Below are positions 7,057-9,625 of a stretch of 9,625 nt of DNA, piece by piece. Each line of letters opens with the position of its first letter. Position 1 is the stretch's first letter. The notes under the pieces were generated by a model that did not search any database, was not told where the DNA came from, and saw only the letters and a program-made list of their open reading frames with translations. The stretch comes from Hydrocurvibacter sp036169815. GTDB taxonomy: Bacteria > Campylobacterota > Campylobacteria > Campylobacterales > Sulfurimonadaceae. The stretch spans positions 1-9,625 of the forward strand of contig JAVHOA010000100.1 in assembly GCA_036169815.1 (NCBI GenBank), written 5' to 3'. Position numbers and translations under genes: made by a program.

Positions 7057-7137
7057 AGCGACGCATTTTCTGCGTTGCTCAACCTTCAACGCACTTTGAG
7101 TGCGCCTTCAGGTTTCTCGTCTTAAAACTACATCACT
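7057..7137. repeat. Structured intergenic element of about 81 bp, REP/MITE-like candidate
   Basis: Two hairpins stand side by side directly after the ilvC stop. The first (7057-7079) has a nine-pair stem, AGCGACGCA with TGCGTTGCT, and a five-base loop. The second (7081-7114) pairs AACCT with AGGTT at its base and CGCACT with AGTGCG at its tip. The outer ends, AGCGACGC (7057) and ACATCACT (ending 7137), form an imperfect inverted repeat whose mismatches are all C/T transitions. G+C is higher than in the surrounding intergenic DNA. It could also act as the ilvC transcript end, but no U-tract follows either hairpin directly on the plus strand. Repeat status is inferred from structure, because only one copy is visible here. 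Confidence 0.5.
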
Positions 7138-7151
7138 CTTTTTGTTTTTAT

Positions 7152-7160
7152 TGCTATAAC
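7152..7160 (+). promoter_or_regulatory. Extended -10 promoter of elyC
   Basis: TGCTATAAC is a TGn extended -10 element with a TATAAC box at 7155-7160, preceded by T-rich DNA (CTTTTTGTTTTTAT). Transcription would start near 7167, leaving a leader of only about 15 nt. A 12-bp perfect palindrome, CTTACATGTAAG (7162-7173), spans this start and runs into the ribosome binding site AAGGA at 7171-7175. Confidence 0.6.
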
Positions 7161-7181
7161 TCTTACATGTAAGGAACTATT

Positions 7182-7937
7182 TTGGATACTCTTTTTATTT
7201 TAAAGAAAATAATCTCCTATTTTGTTGAACCTTTTGGATTTATTTTTCTTCTTTTCTTCATGGGTCTTTTGGCTATTTATAGAGGTCGTGCGTCGAAAGC
7301 AAAATTTTATCTCTCTTTTTCATTTTCATTTTTACTTCTTTTTGCCTATCCTCCATTTTCAAATATTTTAGTACAAAATCTTGAAGATGTGTATCCAAAA
7401 TTTGATGAAAAAGATGCCAATATCTCTTATATTCATGTTTTAGGAAGCGGGAATACTGATGACCAGAAACAACCAGTTTCAAGTATACCAAATGAGTCAA
7501 GTATGAAACGAGTTGTTGAAGGTGTTTTGATCCATAAAAACTATCCAAATGCAAAGCTGATATTTACAGGATATGCAGGAGAAACGAACTTGGCAAATGC
7601 GCAAGCCAATGCTGCTTTAGCGCATGCTCTTGGTGTAGATAAACAAGATATAATCATCAATCCTGCGCCAAAAGATACAAAAGAGGAAGTTCTTTTTGCT
7701 AAAACAATTGTAGGGAAGAAACCCTTTATAGTAGTAAGCTCCGCATCGCATCTTCTTCGTTCAATGAAACTTTTTAAAGATCAAGGGCTTCGTCCTATTC
7801 CTGCTCCGACAGATTTTAAAAAGCGAGCGATAGATACATATTTGATGAAACCTGATATTGAAACTTTTCATAACTCTCAAATTGCAGTGCATGAATATAT
7901 TGGTCTGCTTTGGGCGGCTTTGGTTCATTCGATTTGA
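7182..7937 (+). CDS. elyC: ElyC/SanA/YdcF-family (DUF218) inner-membrane envelope biogenesis protein
   Basis: This 251-residue protein matches E. coli ElyC in length and layout. There are two N-terminal transmembrane segments (about 14-33 and 41-60) and then a DUF218 domain (about 82-250) that should face the periplasm. Visible landmarks are YIHVLGSGN, KLIFTGYAGE at about 125-134, PKDTKEEV, SSASHLLRS from 186, and a C-terminal GLLWAALVHSI. ElyC is linked to peptidoglycan and lipid-carrier homeostasis in E. coli, and the biochemical reaction is not settled. The start is TTG at 7182, six bases after AAGGA at 7171-7175, and no better in-frame ATG precedes the first membrane segment. It has its own promoter behind the hairpin element and overlaps the convergent ankyrin gene by 13 bp. 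The symbol rests on architecture, so another DUF218 subgroup is possible. Confidence 0.85.
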   Translation: MDTLFILKKIISYFVEPFGFIFLLFFMGLLAIYRGRASKAKFYLSFSFSFLLLFAYPPFSNILVQNLEDVYPKFDEKDANISYIHVLGSGNTDDQKQPVSSIPNESSMKRVVEGVLIHKNYPNAKLIFTGYAGETNLANAQANAALAHALGVDKQDIIINPAPKDTKEEVLFAKTIVGKKPFIVVSSASHLLRSMKLFKDQGLRPIPAPTDFKKRAIDTYLMKPDIETFHNSQIAVHEYIGLLWAALVHSI

Positions 7938-9313
7938 TGTGCACCATACGCTTTAAGTAGTGCAATAATATCCACATTCTTTTTTTGCAGTGCAATTTGT
8001 AAAACACTCTGACCGCTTGCTGTAATGATTGAAACATTACTATTTGCATCTAGCAGTTCTCTAACGACCTCACTATGTGCATAGTAAACGGCAAAGATAA
8101 GTGCACTCCAGCCAAAATTATCTACTTTATTGACATCTGCGTAACTTTCGATAAGTCTTTGTACATAGCTTTTATTGCCAACAGAAGCGCCAAGCATTAA
8201 GGCTGTTCTTCCGTTAGTATCTGCTTTGTTTGGATTGGCTCCAAGTTGGATCAAAACTTCAAAATGATTCTTCATGAGAGGATGTTCTTTTTGCATGACA
8301 CAGTGCATTAAAGGGGTCCATTTGAGCTTATTGATTGGTATCTCTAGTGTTGCTCCTTTTGCAATCAGCTTTGTTTGAACGGCTCTTAGAGCCTCAGCGG
8401 CATCTTTAAAAGTATGAATTGCATAATGGCAGAGTGTCAAAGCTGTGTTGCTATTTTCTATCGCATTGACATTCGCACCAAAATCGATGAGAAAATCGGC
8501 AATTTCATACAGACCGAGTTTGAGACTTGTAAGGAGTGGAGATTCCCCGTAGCGGTTTTTTATCTCAATACTTGCACCTTTATAGCATAGAAATTTGATT
8601 ACATGTAAGGGTGAGGATGCAAAAATTGCATGGAGTAGCGGTGTATTTCCTTTGTTATCAACTGCGTCAAGTGGAAGCCCTTTATTGAAAAGATAGTTAA
8701 TGAGCTTTTTATTACCGCTTAAAACCGCGCTGTACATGTAAGACTGATTGAGTGAATTTTTTTGCAAGAGCTCACTTTTTACTTTGAGGTTGGATGCGAG
8801 TTCTGTGAGCTTTGCATGCTGGATCGATTCTGCAACGGTATGGGTTGTAAGAGGGATTTTTTTTGTTGTTTCTAAAAGTTTGATGCTCTTTTTGTCTTGA
8901 TAATTGTATGCGTAATCAAGTGCGCAAAGATTTGTATGATCTTTGATGGAGCTATCTGCACCATAGCGTAAAAGAAGATAGATAAGTTCATAAAGACAAA
9001 GATTGATTGCATAATGGAGTGAAGTACGCCCATTTTTATCGCAGATATTGATGTTGGCGCCATTTTCTAAAAAGAGATTGATACATTCAACACGGTTATG
9101 AATTGTTGCATAAATAATGGCCGGCGTATGGTGTGAACTCGCAAGGTCGATATCATACCCATTATATATTTTTTCTCGAATAGCAAGAGTATTGTTTTGT
9201 TTGATTGCTCTATAGATTTTTTTCTCTAGATGCTCAATAATATTTGTTTCATAAGCATGGTGTAATGATGTTTTTAAAATGAGCGCACTTTGCACTCTTT
9301 GCATAAATGGCAT
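7925..9313 (-). CDS. Ankyrin-repeat protein, about 12 repeats
   Basis: This 462-residue protein is almost wholly ankyrin repeats. Clear units include LFLENGANINICDKNGRTSL, LLRYGADSSIKD, DNKGNTPLLHAI, IDFGANVNAIEN, KWTPLMHCVM, IQLGANPNKADTNGRTALM and SYADVNKVDNFGWSALI. They run from about residue 32 to the end, with one longer irregular unit near 285-325 and a less regular break near 145-185. There is no signal peptide, membrane segment or enzymatic domain, so it is probably a cytoplasmic protein-binding scaffold. Its partner is unknown. The ATG at 9311-9313 follows AAGGA (9320-9324) by six bases. The stop overlaps the convergent elyC end by 13 bp. It lies behind the rpsR terminator and seems to have its own promoter. 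Codon use resembles its neighbours, so recent transfer is not indicated. Confidence 0.93.
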   Translation of the reverse strand: MPFMQRVQSALILKTSLHHAYETNIIEHLEKKIYRAIKQNNTLAIREKIYNGYDIDLASSHHTPAIIYATIHNRVECINLFLENGANINICDKNGRTSLHYAINLCLYELIYLLLRYGADSSIKDHTNLCALDYAYNYQDKKSIKLLETTKKIPLTTHTVAESIQHAKLTELASNLKVKSELLQKNSLNQSYMYSAVLSGNKKLINYLFNKGLPLDAVDNKGNTPLLHAIFASSPLHVIKFLCYKGASIEIKNRYGESPLLTSLKLGLYEIADFLIDFGANVNAIENSNTALTLCHYAIHTFKDAAEALRAVQTKLIAKGATLEIPINKLKWTPLMHCVMQKEHPLMKNHFEVLIQLGANPNKADTNGRTALMLGASVGNKSYVQRLIESYADVNKVDNFGWSALIFAVYYAHSEVVRELLDANSNVSIITASGQSVLQIALQKKNVDIIALLKAYGAHQIE

Positions 9314-9341
9314 AAAATATCCTTACATGGGAGCGCAAAGC

Positions 9342-9355
9342 TATAAGCGCTTATA
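9342..9355 (-). promoter_or_regulatory. Palindrome in the promoter region of the ankyrin gene
   Basis: TATAAGCGCTTATA is a 14-bp perfect inverted repeat lying 29-42 bases before the ankyrin ATG. Each half contains a -10-like hexamer, and the minus-strand TATAAG at 9350-9355 is the best -10 candidate, with an AT-only stretch upstream (roughly 9366-9389). It could be the binding site of a dimeric regulator that covers the -10 box, or simply the promoter itself. No known operator is recognised. Confidence 0.45.
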
Positions 9356-9415
9356 AGTGTATCGGATTTTTTTTAAATAAAATAAATAGAGAAGAGATAA
9401 AGTGGAAAATAAAGA

Positions 9416-9437
9416 TTAGAGTGCAAAAGCACTCTAA
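9416..9437 (-). terminator. Rho-independent terminator of rpsR
   Basis: On the minus strand a nine-pair stem, TTAGAGTGC with GCACTCTAA and a TTTT loop, is followed by a U-rich tail (TCTTTATTTT). It begins nine bases after the rpsR stop codon. It ends the S18 transcript and separates it from the ankyrin gene downstream. Confidence 0.85.
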
Positions 9438-9446
9438 AAAATCTGC

Positions 9447-9625
9447 TTAACGAAGATTTTCAAATGGTGCAGTTACAACTGTTTTACGAGTTACAGTATA
9501 TGGAACAAGTGCAGCTGCGCGAGCACGTTTGATCACTGTAGAGATCATATCTTGGTGACGTTTACAGTTTCCTGTTAAACGACGTGGCATAATTTTGTAA
9601 CGCTCTGAAAGAGAGAAACGTAGAG
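9447..9625 (-). CDS. rpsR: 30S ribosomal protein S18, partial (N-terminus outside the window)
   Basis: The last 58 codons and the stop of S18 are present, running off the right edge of the window. The translation includes LRFSLSERYKIMPRRLTGNC, KRHQDM and the Arg/Ala-rich helix IKRARAAALVPYTV, all typical of S18, which binds 16S rRNA and pairs with S6 in the small-subunit platform. Full-length S18 in related bacteria is about 85-90 residues, so some 30 residues are missing. In this phylum rpsR usually ends an rpsF-ssb-rpsR operon. The terminator at 9416-9437 fits its position as the last gene. The stop is TAA at 9447-9449. Confidence 0.95.
   Translation of the reverse strand, partial: LRFSLSERYKIMPRRLTGNCKRHQDMISTVIKRARAAALVPYTVTRKTVVTAPFENLR

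Noticed and set aside
1..9625. CRISPR arrays, tRNA genes, insertion sequences, toxin-antitoxin or defence genes
   Set aside because: No regularly spaced repeats, cloverleaf sequences, transposase motifs or defence-family proteins were found on either strand.

Overview
The window is AT-rich bacterial chromosome from the Campylobacterota (former Epsilonproteobacteria), most likely a Sulfurimonas-like organism. This placement is inferred from the gene order rpmH-rnpA-yidD-yidC-jag-mnmE, from family-typical features of Jag and of the class I ketol-acid reductoisomerase, and from promoters with clear TATAAT-type -10 boxes but no recognisable -35 box. It was not tested by a search.

Positions 1-5289 hold one tightly packed plus-strand operon. 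It starts at a promoter near 85-90 and runs rpmH (ribosomal protein L34), rnpA (RNase P protein), yidD and yidC (membrane protein insertion), jag (KH/R3H RNA-binding protein), mnmE (tRNA wobble-uridine modification GTPase) and ruvX (YqgF-type RNase H-fold protein). Neighbouring genes overlap by up to 8 bp or are 1-2 bp apart, except for the 14-bp rpmH-rnpA gap. The operon therefore links translation, tRNA and RNA maturation and inner-membrane protein insertion.

Positions 5276-5923 carry an unrecognised minus-strand gene that converges on ruvX with a 14-bp overlap. It is divergent from ilvC (6031-7053), which encodes an enzyme of branched-chain amino-acid synthesis. The 107-bp spacer contains two back-to-back promoters that physically overlap. 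After ilvC comes an approximately 81-bp structured element (7057-7137) that looks like a REP/MITE-type repeat. It is followed by elyC (7182-7937), an inner-membrane DUF218 envelope protein with a TTG start and an extended -10 promoter.

The right end is on the minus strand. A 462-residue protein made almost entirely of ankyrin repeats (7925-9313) converges on elyC with a 13-bp overlap. A 14-bp perfect palindrome lies in its promoter region. Beyond it is a rho-independent terminator (9416-9437) that ends rpsR (ribosomal protein S18), whose 5' part lies outside the window.

Most of the window is ordinary housekeeping DNA. The points most worth a second look are the hairpin element after ilvC, the overlapping divergent promoters, the palindrome before the ankyrin gene, the unknown gene at 5276-5923 and the start codon of rnpA. 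I found no CRISPR array, insertion sequence, tRNA or defence cluster.
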